A DNA stretch of 64,000 bases, from assembly GCA_910574805.1 (NCBI GenBank), contig CAJTCV010000007.1, forward strand, positions 1 to 64,000, written 5' to 3'. Positions 1 to 6,783 of the stretch are shown here, in pieces. The first letter of the stretch is position 1, and every line of letters begins with the position of its first letter. A model generated the notes under the pieces. It saw nothing but the letters and a program-made list of their open reading frames with translations, made no database searches and had not been told where the DNA came from. The position numbers were made by a program, and so were the translations under genes. Source of the DNA: Lachnospiraceae bacterium. GTDB taxonomy: Bacteria > Bacillota > Clostridia > Lachnospirales > Lachnospiraceae.

Positions 1-230
1 TCGCAATTCAATTATACCATCAAGTACAGGTTTGTGCCTTTTTTATGGACTAAAGTATTGATTTTTCAAGGTTCAGCACACCAACCGGTGTGGGAAGTTT
101 GAGTAACATAAAATTCGATTCGAAACCGCTTCATGGTATAAAGTATGCCTGAGCGGTTCCGAGTCGGAAAATAAAGGAACTGTAATAGAAAAAAGAATGA
201 TTACGCTGTAATAAAGCCGGGAGGGGATCC

Positions 231-1067
231 ATGTTTGCAGTGATCCAGGAAGTAGAAACAAAAAAACCATCTAAAGGCAATGCAAAATCACTGGAAGTGT
301 ATGAAAGCTGCTTTACTGTGAATGGCACGGAATACTGTTGCTATCGCTACCGGAAAAGTGACGATCGTTTTGAACGGCCAATACAGAAAGCATACAGAAT
401 CAGTATTCGCGAAAGCTTCCGGAAAGACGGGAAGGTCCGGCAGAAACAGGTTTCGATCTGTACAATTCGCTATTATGATGTCATAGACTTCGGTGACTGG
501 ATCGGCGATTATGTCAGGGGCGATCTGAAAGCAAAGGCAGATATTCTTGGAATAACAGAAGAAGAACTGACCAACATAATCTACGAAAAATGGCAGCCCG
601 TTGCCGACCAGATCAAAGCAGAATACGAACAGACGGAGGAATATAGAGTCACTAAAGAACATGACCGCATTATCAGGGAATGGACCGAGAAGCGGGAAGC
701 TTTTTCCAATAAATACGGTGTTGACCAAGGTGAATACAGCAGATGTTATGATGTGTTTGGTACTCTCCGGAATCCGGAATATCTCGAAAAGATAAAGGCG
801 GATTATAAGGCCAGAAAAGAATATGAAAAGCAAAGCCAGGAGTATCAACGTAGTTACTATGATAATTTTTACAGTAACTACAGTAACAATAAAAACAGTA
901 GTTACGCCGGAATATTTTCCAGTAACTACACCGAAGAAGAGAAAAAAATCTTCAAAGAGTTTTACAGAACATTGTCAAAGAAATTCCATCCAGACACCAA
1001 TCCTGATATGGACACGTCCAGACAGATGAAGCTGTTGAACCGACTGAAAAGTGACTGGGGTGTGTAG
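231..1067 (+). CDS. J-domain-like protein of an integrative element
   Basis: Unknown protein of 278 residues. The last ~45 residues resemble the helix II-loop-helix III part of a DnaJ J-domain, with the HPD triad visible in 'KKFHPDTNPD'. The middle is highly charged and probably helical. A Tyr/Ser/Asn-rich linker (about residues 207-235) is encoded by repeated GTAGTTAC/GTAACTAC octamers. The ATG follows a strong GGAGGGG site directly. The same 11-base block GGAGGGGATCC precedes the integrase gene at 5411. No glycine-rich or zinc-finger domain follows the J-like segment, so it is not a classical DnaJ. Recruitment of host DnaK by an element-encoded protein is an inference; the function is unknown. 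Confidence 0.7.
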   Translation: MFAVIQEVETKKPSKGNAKSLEVYESCFTVNGTEYCCYRYRKSDDRFERPIQKAYRISIRESFRKDGKVRQKQVSICTIRYYDVIDFGDWIGDYVRGDLKAKADILGITEEELTNIIYEKWQPVADQIKAEYEQTEEYRVTKEHDRIIREWTEKREAFSNKYGVDQGEYSRCYDVFGTLRNPEYLEKIKADYKARKEYEKQSQEYQRSYYDNFYSNYSNNKNSSYAGIFSSNYTEEEKKIFKEFYRTLSKKFHPDTNPDMDTSRQMKLLNRLKSDWGV

Positions 1068-1095
1068 TTATTCCCATTTGAAATAGAGTAACTAC
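850..1095. repeat. Alternating GTAGTTAC / GTAACTAC octamer cluster
   Basis: The octamer GTAGTTAC and its reverse complement alternate at 850-857 (forward), 874-881 (reverse), 898-905 (forward), 922-929 (reverse) and 1088-1095 (reverse), with a 7-of-8 match at 1063-1070. The first four starts are exactly 24 bases apart, about two helical turns plus a little, which keeps them in the reading frame of the Tyr/Asn-rich linker. They may be only the record of a duplicated coding segment, or iteron-like binding sites. Confidence 0.6.
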
Positions 1096-1122
1096 TTGCC
1101 ATTGTACATTGAAAAGTATATA

Positions 1123-1151
1123 TTGTCTAATACGGTCGGTTGTGTTACAAT
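1123..1151 (+). promoter_or_regulatory. Sigma-A promoter of the holin-like toxin gene
   Basis: TTGTCT at 1123-1128 and TACAAT at 1146-1151 are separated by 17 bases and lie about 125 bases upstream of the small toxin reading frame, leaving a long leader as expected for a type I toxin mRNA. Confidence 0.6.
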
Positions 1152-1276
1152 GTGCCATAAGGAAATCAACCGCGTTACGGGGTGGTAGCCTCCCGCCTTT
1201 CTGACAGCAGCAATCGCCGCTGATGCCGTCCGGCATATCCCATCATGGGAAATACGGGAAGAGGGAGGTGATGTGA

Positions 1277-1372
1277 GTGAGTACATATGAAGTGCTGTAC
1301 CTGTTATTTACAGGAGGAACTTTTCTCATCACATTGCTTACCTACATTGATAGGAGAAATAAGCGCAAATAA
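1277..1372 (+). CDS. Putative holin-like toxin (type I toxin-antitoxin)
   Basis: A 31-residue peptide. It begins with a GTG start behind GGGAGGTGAT and reads a short polar head (S-T-Y-E), one hydrophobic helix of about 16 residues, and a basic tail ending D-R-R-N-K-R-K. This plan matches the Firmicute putative holin-like toxin family (TxpA/BsrG-like): membrane peptides that depolarise the cell when over-expressed. A convergent antisense promoter and a hairpin at the 3' end (see adjacent entries) complete a type I toxin-antitoxin layout. It probably helps retain the element; that role is inferred. Confidence 0.75.
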   Translation: MSTYEVLYLLFTGGTFLITLLTYIDRRNKRK

Positions 1373-1457
1373 ATAAGCCTACCTTGTACTTGGCAGTCGG
1401 GGTAGGCTTATAGCTCATCCGGAGGCTAACCACTTTGTGGGCGGTTGCTTTCCTTAT
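1366..1457 (-). ncRNA. Antisense antitoxin RNA candidate
   Basis: From the leftward promoter at 1464-1492, transcription should start near 1457 and run into the 3' end of the toxin gene. A perfect 11-bp stem (1373-1383 with 1401-1411) lies there and is followed on the minus strand by TTATTTATTT, a plausible terminator. The RNA would be about 90 nt and complementary to the toxin mRNA 3' region, the arrangement seen for RatA/SR4-type antitoxins. The ends are estimates. Confidence 0.55.
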
Positions 1458-1463
1458 GCCTAT

Positions 1464-1492
1464 AATATAGCACATCTTCCATACGGATTCAA
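1464..1492 (-). promoter_or_regulatory. Promoter of the antisense RNA
   Basis: Read on the minus strand: TTGAAT (1487-1492), a 17-base spacer, then TATATT (1464-1469). It points into the toxin gene. Confidence 0.55.
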
Positions 1493-1499
1493 CAATAAT

Positions 1500-1807
1500 T
1501 CCACAAAAAGAAAATTTTTAACAGAGCCTCAAACCAGGCACCCGTTGCCATGTCCGGCCATGGTCTGCGGGTGGGTCGTGAAACACGACATACCGCAAAA
1601 ACCAGGTGGATGTGAAGTGGTATTCACCATTTGCGGCGAATACTGCCTGAATGGACAGAATCAATATAAAATGCTGCCTGCGTTTTCTCCACATATGGGG
1701 AAGGTTCCGTTTTAAACGTATCCCCAACAAATGGGGGGAAAATCCGTCACCCCAAACAAGGGGGCGCAGAAACTTTCTTTTTCTTCATCTGGGAGGAATG
1801 GAGCACG
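1500..1807. other. Non-coding stretch, no gene recognised
   Basis: About 300 bases between the antisense promoter and the Uma2 remnant. The short open frames here have no recognisable protein character and no ribosome binding sites. It contains short C/G runs (around 1720-1770) but no clear terminator or repeat that I can support. It is probably decayed element sequence. Confidence 0.5.
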
Positions 1808-2357
1808 TTACAGGTTCATTTCCTGAAAGTCAATCCACAGATCGTCATAAATATTGACTTTGATTTTGTCCTGGAATGTGTACGGCTTTACCGTGAAATC
1901 TTCTGTATGCTCATTTTTCAGATAATACACAAGTATTTTCCGGTCACGTGGATCTACGATCCAATATTCCCGGACTCCTGCATCCAGATAAAGGTTCAGT
2001 TTCCGCACATAATCATGTTCCGGGTTGCCGGGGGAGACAATCTCAATGATCCAGTCCGGCGCGCCGGTGCAGCCTCTGTCTGTAAGCTTCTCAGGGGCGC
2101 ATATGACGCTTATATCCGGCTCAACCGTATCATCCCTGTTTATCGAACAGTTTAACGGCAAATGGGCCGGGGTATACCTCGCCGGGGTAGCCGTTGGAGT
2201 CAATATAATTAGCGATGGTGCATAATAAGAACGAAAGTACTTCCTGATGCATCCGGTTAGGTGTGGATCTGTAATACATCTGTCCGCCTGTCAGTTCTGC
2301 GTGGACACTTTCGGGCAGGTTTTCATAATCATCTATTGTATATATTTTGGTCTGCAT
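1808..2357 (-). pseudogene. Frameshifted Uma2-family (DUF820) endonuclease
   Basis: Two minus-strand frames together make one Uma2-family protein. The N-terminal part (2357 down to about 2133) starts 'MQTKIYTIDDYENLPE' and reaches 'FAVKLFDKQG'. The C-terminal part continues 'DDTVEPDISVICAPEKL', then 'PDWIIEIVSP' and 'YLDAGVREYWIVDP', the usual Uma2 core with its PD-(D/E)xK-like elements. They join in different frames at a run near 2133-2140 (AAACAGGGATGAT on the coding strand), where one base has been lost or gained. Members are usually about 185 residues and the summed pieces fit. The gene is inactive unless the shift is a sequencing error. Confidence 0.8.
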
Positions 2358-2395
2358 TGATGTTGGAATGGCGGGTGCTCCTTTCTGTGATGGTC

Positions 2396-2668
2396 TTATA
2401 TGCCAAATAAATCAGCATGGGTGCCGGTACGGTCTAATTTTAATTCCGTATCTGTCTGTTTATATATAAGCAGCCAGTCAGGGGAAATGTGACATTCTTT
2501 GTATCCTGAATAATTTCCGCTTAATTTATGATCCTTATTAGCAGCTGGGAGTTGTGCCGGAATACGGAGAGTATCAATAACCTGTTGTAATAAAGCAATT
2601 CTGTATTTACGTTTTACACATACTTTAAAATCTTTTTTAAACTGCGTTGAGTAACGTACATCGAGCAT
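2396..2668 (-). CDS. YafQ-type mRNA interferase toxin
   Basis: A 90-residue protein of the RelE/ParE superfamily, YafQ branch. 'STQFKKDFK' opens the domain. 'DHKLSGNYSGYKECHISPDWLLIYK' (about residues 50-74) carries the His and Asp used by YafQ toxins to cut mRNA in the ribosomal A site. It lies 3 bases downstream of its antitoxin in one minus-strand operon. It ends near residue 90 with the typical Thr-Gly-Thr-His-Ala-Asp-Leu-Phe tail, which includes the C-terminal catalytic His. It looks full length and intact. Confidence 0.88.
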   Translation of the reverse strand: MLDVRYSTQFKKDFKVCVKRKYRIALLQQVIDTLRIPAQLPAANKDHKLSGNYSGYKECHISPDWLLIYKQTDTELKLDRTGTHADLFGI

Positions 2669-2671
2669 GAA

Positions 2672-2881
2672 CTAATCCTCCATAAGCTGCTTAAATAAGT
2701 CCTCGGTGCTTCCAGCAAATACCGTACCACCTCCGTTTTCTAGTTCTTCTATTGCAGCTATGGTTTCGGCATTTGGTGTTTCATCCGGAATTGCAGCGCC
2801 TTGCAGGTAAGCAACAATATAATACAGCTTGCTTTCCGGTATCTGGTCTATCAGGCTCTTGGCCAGTTCGCGATTACTCAT
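2672..2881 (-). CDS. Antitoxin partner of the YafQ-type toxin
   Basis: A 69-residue acidic protein directly upstream of the toxin gene. The N-terminal half ('ELAKSLIDQIPESKLYYIVAYLQG') is a short helical region. The C-terminal half ('ETIAAIEELENGGGTVFAG...DLFKQLMED') has the flexible acidic helix that RelB/DinJ-type antitoxins wrap around their toxin. Pairing, order (antitoxin first) and the tiny spacing support the role. The N-terminal DNA-binding fold is not clearly ribbon-helix-helix. Confidence 0.75.
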   Translation of the reverse strand: MSNRELAKSLIDQIPESKLYYIVAYLQGAAIPDETPNAETIAAIEELENGGGTVFAGSTEDLFKQLMED

Positions 2882-2938
2882 ATTATTAACTTCCTTTCTT
2901 TGATAGTCTGGGGGAATAAGTATGAATTATACAAAGGT

Positions 2939-2980
2939 GCTCGAAAATTTGGGGGTACATTGTCCCGGTGATATTCGAGC
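2939..2980. repeat. Inverted repeat GCTCGAA / TTCGAGC
   Basis: GCTCGAA (2939-2945) and TTCGAGC (2974-2980) can form a 7-bp stem with a 28-base loop in the gap between the antitoxin gene and the XRE gene, followed by ATAATTTT. It could be a weak terminator for rightward transcripts or an operator. No other evidence. Confidence 0.35.
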
Positions 2981-3022
2981 ATAATTTTCCGCGCTATGGT
3001 CGCCAATCGGACGAAGAAAAGG

Positions 3023-3247
3023 CTAATCTCTTAATTTAATATTGATCTCAAGTTGGCAATCAATAGCATTGCATAACATTAATAAAGTATCAAGAGTCAC
3101 ATTTTTACTCTTGCAATTTAATAAATTTGAAATAGTCGCTTTATTTTGTCCAGTCTTTTCTGCAAGATCAATCTGTTTAATATCTTTATCAATCATGATA
3201 TGTTTAATCTGTTTCATCAGATCATCAATATTGTTGTCATATATCAT
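3023..3247 (-). CDS. XRE-family repressor of the element
   Basis: A 74-residue single-domain helix-turn-helix protein. 'QIDLAEKTGQNKATISNLLNCKSKNVTLDTLLMLCNAI' is a complete Cro/C1-type HTH (about residues 24-62). It faces the excisionase-like gene across a 154-base divergent promoter region packed with inverted repeats, so it probably represses that operon and itself. It has an AAGGAGG site just upstream of the ATG. The short N-terminal extension (~15 residues) may serve dimerisation. Confidence 0.85.
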   Translation of the reverse strand: MIYDNNIDDLMKQIKHIMIDKDIKQIDLAEKTGQNKATISNLLNCKSKNVTLDTLLMLCNAIDCQLEINIKLRD

Positions 3248-3267
3248 TTGGCGACCTCCTTAAAAGT

Positions 3268-3370
3268 ATTGATTTATCAATGATTATCTGTATTATAACA
3301 ATAAAAGTTTTGTCAAACAACAACTTTTTCATAAAAAAGTATTGACAAAACAAAACTAATTTAATATATT
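3268..3370. promoter_or_regulatory. Divergent promoters with shared operators
   Basis: Rightward promoter: TTGACA 3342-3347, 17 bases, TATATT 3365-3370. Leftward promoter: TTGTTT (3315-3320, minus strand), 17 bases, TATAAT (3292-3297, minus strand). GTTTTGTC (3307-3314) and GACAAAAC (3344-3351) form an inverted repeat that abuts the leftward -35 and overlaps the rightward -35. A second palindrome, ATTGATTTATCAAT, lies at 3268-3281 downstream of the leftward start. This is a classic repressor switch layout; assignment to the adjacent XRE protein is inferred. Confidence 0.65.
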
Positions 3371-3401
3371 AATAACATCAGATAAAAGGAGACAACCAAC
3401 T

Positions 3402-3647
3402 ATGAAGAAACTCAAGACACTTTTTGACATCCCCACAGCGGCGGAAGCCAGCGAACCGCAGGAGAGCAGAATCACATTAAACGAGATCACCCTGTTAAGC
3501 AAAATGCAGGCCGTGACTCGGTATAACCTGGGCGCCTCTTCCATCCGGAAGGTAGCCGAAGACTGCGGGGCACTGGTCCGGATCGGCAAACGGGTGGCAT
3601 ACCACCGGCAGACTCTCGATGACTTTTTTGAAAGCATTGCAGAATAG
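3402..3647 (+). CDS. Excisionase-like DNA-binding protein (DUF6462 type)
   Basis: An 81-residue protein. The C-terminal half reads 'YNLGASSIRKVAEDCGALVRIGKRVAYHRQTLDDFFESI', a winged-helix/MerR-like fold in which a recognition helix is followed by a strand pair and 'LDDFF', as in excisionase and DUF6462 proteins of Lachnospiraceae integrative elements. An AAAGGAG site precedes the ATG. It is the first gene of the rightward operon controlled by the divergent XRE switch, which suits a factor that biases the integrase toward excision. The role is inferred from family and position. Confidence 0.65.
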   Translation: MKKLKTLFDIPTAAEASEPQESRITLNEITLLSKMQAVTRYNLGASSIRKVAEDCGALVRIGKRVAYHRQTLDDFFESIAE

Positions 3648-3660
3648 GAGGAACAGGCAC

Positions 3661-3792
3661 ATGGAGAAAATGATCTGCATTCCGGTCTGGCGTTACGAAC
3701 TGATGTTAAAGACGTTTGATGAAGCCATGAAGGAACTGGAAGAGCTGAAAAAAGCCCTTGCGGAAGCTGGCACTTCTGCAAAGGCAGAGTAA
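3661..3792 (+). CDS. Small coiled-coil protein of the element
   Basis: A 43-residue protein starting 'MEKMICIPVWRYE' and then a single amphipathic helix rich in Glu, Lys and Leu. The start follows an AGGAGGAA site by about 8 bases, and the gene lies 13 bases after the excisionase-like gene, so it is probably co-transcribed. Function unknown. Confidence 0.6.
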   Translation: MEKMICIPVWRYELMLKTFDEAMKELEELKKALAEAGTSAKAE

Positions 3793-3869
3793 CCCGGAAA
3801 CACTCGAATAAGCCGGATACTGGCTGTATCATATCATATCCGGCGGCAAAAAGAAAGGATTTTTTTATA

Positions 3870-4412
3870 TTGACTGGTTATATAACGATAAGACGAAAGA
3901 TCATGAAGTGGGGCTGGTACAGGGATGGCAATACATGCAGACTGTTCCTTCACATGATACTGAAAGCCAACTATAAAGACGGAGAGTATCAGGGCATGAC
4001 GATCCCGCGCGGTGCGTTCGTATCGTCTTACCCGGAGCTGGCACAGGAAATCGGACTTTCTGTAAAGAATATAAGAACAGCGTTGGAACATTTAAAAAAG
4101 ACCGGCGAGGTGGCAGTCAGCCGGCACTCAAAGTTTAGTGTGTTTACAGTAAAAAACTATTCCGTGTATCAGTCAGGCGGCAGTCAGGTGGCAGAAAACC
4201 GGCAGTCAGATGGCAGTCAGCCGGCAACAATAAAAGAAAGTAAGAATAAAAAAATAAAAGAAATATATATACGCACGTGCGCGCGCGAAGGACACGGCAT
4301 TGCGGCGGGGAACAGAATCCCTTCCCGTGGAACCGGGTTTTCCAATTTCGCACAGCACGAATATGATTTCGATGAACTGGAACAGCAGCTTTTACAGAGT
4401 CAGGAGGTATAA
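3870..4412 (+). CDS. Phage/ICE replication-type winged-helix protein
   Basis: A 180-residue protein. It begins like the widespread phage replication-initiator/DnaD-N-like family: 'RKIMKWGWYRDGNT..LFLHMILKANY', then 'GMTIPRGAFVSSYPELAQEIGLSVKNIRTALEHLKKTGEV', an HTH in about residues 45-90. The start is a TTG 10 bases after AAAGGA. An internal ATG at residue 12 would cut into the conserved start, so the TTG is preferred. A low-complexity linker (Ser/Gln/Lys) and a charged C-terminal tail follow. It may start element replication or act as a transcription factor. Confidence 0.65.
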   Translation: MTGYITIRRKIMKWGWYRDGNTCRLFLHMILKANYKDGEYQGMTIPRGAFVSSYPELAQEIGLSVKNIRTALEHLKKTGEVAVSRHSKFSVFTVKNYSVYQSGGSQVAENRQSDGSQPATIKESKNKKIKEIYIRTCAREGHGIAAGNRIPSRGTGFSNFAQHEYDFDELEQQLLQSQEV

Positions 4413-4415
4413 AGC

Positions 4416-4739
4416 ATGAATACAAAACTTGAAAACGGAACTGCCATGGAGCAGGAAAACACCATCAGGGGCGAAAACCATGCAACAGAGATTATCAGCA
4501 TGTTGGGGAGTCAGTGCACACGACTTGCAAAGATCGTCCGGGATATACTGATTTTTGCTGGATTCGTGGTCATTTGTCTTGTGGCTGCAAATATCCGCTA
4601 TTCGCAGGCAAACGAACGGAACAACCAGAGATGGATTGAATATCTCTCACAGTATGACTTCGTATCGCAGGACGGCGAGGGATACAATTATTTTAACTCT
4701 GATGTCGGCGGAGATGTGGTCAACGGAACGGAGAGATGA
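4416..4739 (+). CDS. Small single-pass membrane protein, unknown
   Basis: A 107-residue protein with a polar N-terminus, one hydrophobic segment (about residues 43-60, 'IVRDILIFAGFVVICLVAA') and a polar Tyr/Asn/Asp-rich tail. It starts 4 bases after the preceding gene, with an AGGAGG site inside that gene's end. No family recognised. The operon position suggests an element-specific accessory role. Confidence 0.55.
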   Translation: MNTKLENGTAMEQENTIRGENHATEIISMLGSQCTRLAKIVRDILIFAGFVVICLVAANIRYSQANERNNQRWIEYLSQYDFVSQDGEGYNYFNSDVGGDVVNGTER

Positions 4740-4861
4740 ATATGGATTATAGAAAAGAAATTGTTAATATGCTGGACAAAATCGAAAATGATGAAAGTTT
4801 AAAACTGATTTATTATTTTGTCAGTTCAGCAGAAGAGGAAGAAAATAATCAGAGAAAATGA
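4736..4861 (+). CDS. Small acidic protein, unknown
   Basis: A 41-residue, mostly helical acidic protein: 'MNMDYRKEIVNMLDKIENDESLKLIYYFVSS...'. The ATG overlaps the previous stop (4-base overlap), a sign of translational coupling. A second in-frame ATG two codons later is possible. Short 'DYRKEIVNMLDKI..LKLIYYFV' proteins are common in Firmicute mobile elements; none has a known function to my knowledge. Confidence 0.5.
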   Translation: MNMDYRKEIVNMLDKIENDESLKLIYYFVSSAEEEENNQRK

Positions 4862-4912
4862 GGGCGTTTATACGCCTGACAGAACCAATTCAAGAAAGGA
4901 TGATAAATTCCC

Positions 4913-5125
4913 ATGGAATCGAATAAAAAGCCCGTCACAGGCCCAAAGCGCGCTTACAAGCCTTATACTGCGGGAGAACAGAAAACAGGGGCAAGAACCC
5001 CTGCAGGAGACATGCAGAAGATTATAACGAGGATACAGCAGATTGAGGACCCGGCACTGCTTGCGAAGATTTCAGTCTTTGTAGAAAGCCGGACAGATGA
5101 TATGGAGGAAAAAACATATGAATGA
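4913..5125 (+). CDS. Small basic protein, unknown
   Basis: A 70-residue protein starting 'MESNKKPVTGPKRAYKPYT', basic at the N-terminus and helical at the C-terminus. AAAGGATGA lies about 12 bases upstream. It overlaps the next gene's start, as elsewhere in this operon. An overlapping frame (4818-5027) has no such character. Function unknown. Confidence 0.45.
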   Translation: MESNKKPVTGPKRAYKPYTAGEQKTGARTPAGDMQKIITRIQQIEDPALLAKISVFVESRTDDMEEKTYE

Positions 5126-5300
5126 AAATACAAACACATTCGGCGTAAGCAAGAAATCACTGGCTATGCAGTTATACGGCCTGCTGGTTGATGAAGATGC
5201 CGTTGATCTGCAGGAGTATGGCGCAGAACGGTTTATGGAGCGTGTTGAGGAAGTGCTCCAGGATTATGGACTTTTCCTCAAGAGCAGCATGATCGAATAA
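5118..5300 (+). CDS. Small acidic protein, unknown
   Basis: A 60-residue protein, 'MNENTNTFGVSKKSLAMQLY...'. An earlier in-frame ATG at 5097 has no ribosome binding site, while GGAGG at 5104-5108 sits about 10 bases before 5118, so 5118 is chosen. Predicted helical, no known domain. Last protein gene before the tRNA-like element and integrase. Confidence 0.5.
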   Translation: MNENTNTFGVSKKSLAMQLYGLLVDEDAVDLQEYGAERFMERVEEVLQDYGLFLKSSMIE

Positions 5301-5313
5301 CCAGAGACAGAAG

Positions 5314-5384
5314 CCGGGGGCATGGCTGCCATGTAAACAGCGGTTCGATTCCGCTTCCCGGTATTCGCACAAGTGTGCGCGAAA
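5314..5384 (+). ncRNA. D-armless tRNA-like fold upstream of the integrase
   Basis: Bases 5314-5320 (CCGGGGG) pair with 5355-5361 (TTCCCGG) as a 7-bp acceptor-like stem. Inside, CATGG-CTG-CCATG (5321-5333) makes a 5-bp hairpin, and AGCGG-TTCGATT-CCGCT (5339-5355) makes a 5-bp stem with a 7-base loop matching the tRNA T-loop consensus TTCRANY. The base at 5355 is shared by two stems, so one end pair is alternative. A further hairpin, CGCAC-AAGT-GTGCG, lies at 5365-5378. There is no D-arm, no 7-base anticodon loop and no encoded CCA, so it is not a standard tRNA. It lies between the last accessory gene and the integrase ribosome binding site. Confidence 0.5.
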
Positions 5385-5422
5385 GCTGAAACAGGTCAGA
5401 TAAATAAACAGGAGGGGATCCT

Positions 5423-6637
5423 ATGGCAAGGAAGAAGAGAACAGATAATAAAGGCTATGTTCTCCATACAGGAGAATACCAGGGCAAGTCCGGGCGCTAC
5501 AGTTTTAAATATACGCAAAACGGAAAACGCTATACGGTTTACGGCCTGACCTTAAAAGAACTTCGAGAAAAGGAAAAGCAGATTGAAAAGGATCTGGAAG
5601 ACGGAATCGACAACAGCAGGAGAAATATTACTTTAAATCAGTTATTCCAGGAATATCTGGAACTGAAGACAGATTTAAAAGAGAGCACCAGATGCAACTA
5701 TCTGGCGTCCTGGAATAATGCCATCCGGGATTCCGACATAGGAAAAATGAAGGTTTCCGAAATTGATCAGATATGCATACGAAAATTTTATGCCGGTCTG
5801 GTAAAACAGGGGCTTGCGGCCAACACAATCAAATTTTACCACAGTCTGATCTGCCCGGCTCTGGAACTGGCTGTTGATTCCAATATGATCCGTAAAAACC
5901 CCGCAAAGGATGCCAGAAAGGGCATTGGAGGAACAAAGAAAGAGAAATCCTCTATTACCATATCACAGCAGGAAAAGCTGCTGGAGTTTGCGAAAAACAA
6001 CAGTCAATACTGCATATATCATCCCCTGATGATATTCGCCCTGTCTACCGCCCTTCGCGTCGGCGAATTAACGGGCCTTCGGTGGTCTGACGTGGACCTG
6101 AAAGAAAATATCATACATATCCGCCAGCAGCTTATATACCGCAACCTGGGCGACGGCTGCAGGTTTCATGTACAGGACCTGAAAACCGAAGCCGGGCGGC
6201 GGGACATTCCATTAACGGCCAGCGCAAGGAAAAGCCTGATCAGGCAGAAAGAACTATCCCTTTTACTGGGTACCAAACAGAAGAAGGAGATCGACGGCAT
6301 CACAGATTTTGTTTTTCTCAATTCGTTGGGAAATCCATATGCAACGAATGCGATTAACTTTATATTGAAAAATATGATAGATGCATACAATCGAGCAGAG
6401 CGGGAAGCTGCCGGCAGAGAAAAACGGGAAGCAGAACCACTTCCCCACATCTCCGCCCACATCTTACGGCATACTGCCTGTACCCGACTGGCAGAATCAG
6501 GAATCGACCCGAAGACACTGCAATATATTATGGGACATTCCAGCATCGCCGTCACCATGGATATTTACAATCATGTGGATACGGTCAGAGTGAAAAATGA
6601 GATGGAAAAAGCGGAGGATGTCATAAAATACGGATGA
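5423..6637 (+). CDS. int: Tyrosine integrase (Tn916 Int type)
   Basis: A site-specific recombinase of 404 residues that integrates and excises the element. The order is an N-terminal arm-site binding domain (about 1-65), a SAM-like core-binding domain (about 70-165) and the catalytic domain (180-400). All catalytic residues are present: R212 in 'TALRVGELTGLRW', K254 in the beta-hairpin 'QDLKTEAGRR', H346 and R349 in 'HILRH', H372 in 'MGHSS' and nucleophile Y382 in 'MDIYNHV'. The ATG lies behind GGAGGGG. It is the last gene before a terminator and the conserved clpB gene, as expected for an element whose integrase abuts one attachment site. It appears functional. Confidence 0.95.
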   Translation: MARKKRTDNKGYVLHTGEYQGKSGRYSFKYTQNGKRYTVYGLTLKELREKEKQIEKDLEDGIDNSRRNITLNQLFQEYLELKTDLKESTRCNYLASWNNAIRDSDIGKMKVSEIDQICIRKFYAGLVKQGLAANTIKFYHSLICPALELAVDSNMIRKNPAKDARKGIGGTKKEKSSITISQQEKLLEFAKNNSQYCIYHPLMIFALSTALRVGELTGLRWSDVDLKENIIHIRQQLIYRNLGDGCRFHVQDLKTEAGRRDIPLTASARKSLIRQKELSLLLGTKQKKEIDGITDFVFLNSLGNPYATNAINFILKNMIDAYNRAEREAAGREKREAEPLPHISAHILRHTACTRLAESGIDPKTLQYIMGHSSIAVTMDIYNHVDTVRVKNEMEKAEDVIKYG

Positions 6638-6711
6638 AATATTCCGGACTGCCATTTTCATACAGCAGTCCGGATTTTCTTTTGGGGTTTGTCATAAAAT
6701 TGTCATAAAAT
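6619..6711. repeat. Three TGTCATAAAAT copies at the integrase 3' end
   Basis: TGTCATAAAAT occurs at 6619-6629 (inside the integrase C-terminus), 6690-6700 and directly again at 6701-6711. The repeats flank the integrase terminator at the presumed boundary between element and chromosome. They fit arm-type integrase sites or part of the attachment site. The true core can only be fixed by finding the copy at the other end of the element. Confidence 0.5.
6643..6683 (+). terminator. Rho-independent terminator of the integrase operon
   Basis: TCCGGACTGC (6643-6652) pairs with GCAGTCCGGA (6665-6674), a perfect 10-bp stem, followed by TTTTCTTTT. Confidence 0.9.
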
Positions 6712-6783
6712 CAGGCTCTGGCGGAAACTCTGATATTAGAAAACCCTTATTTTAATGGGATTTCACACTTTTTTCACATTTTT

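Noticed and set aside
288-848. Minus-strand open frame of 186 codons near the left edge
   Set aside because: Composition is that of antisense to the J-domain-like gene; no start site signal.
4818-5027. Alternative small frame overlapping 4913-5125
   Set aside because: No ribosome binding site close to its ATG, and the 4913 frame has better start context and protein character.
5314-5361. A functional tRNA gene
   Set aside because: T-arm and acceptor-like stem are present, but there is no D-arm and no 7-base anticodon loop, so it was called tRNA-like only.
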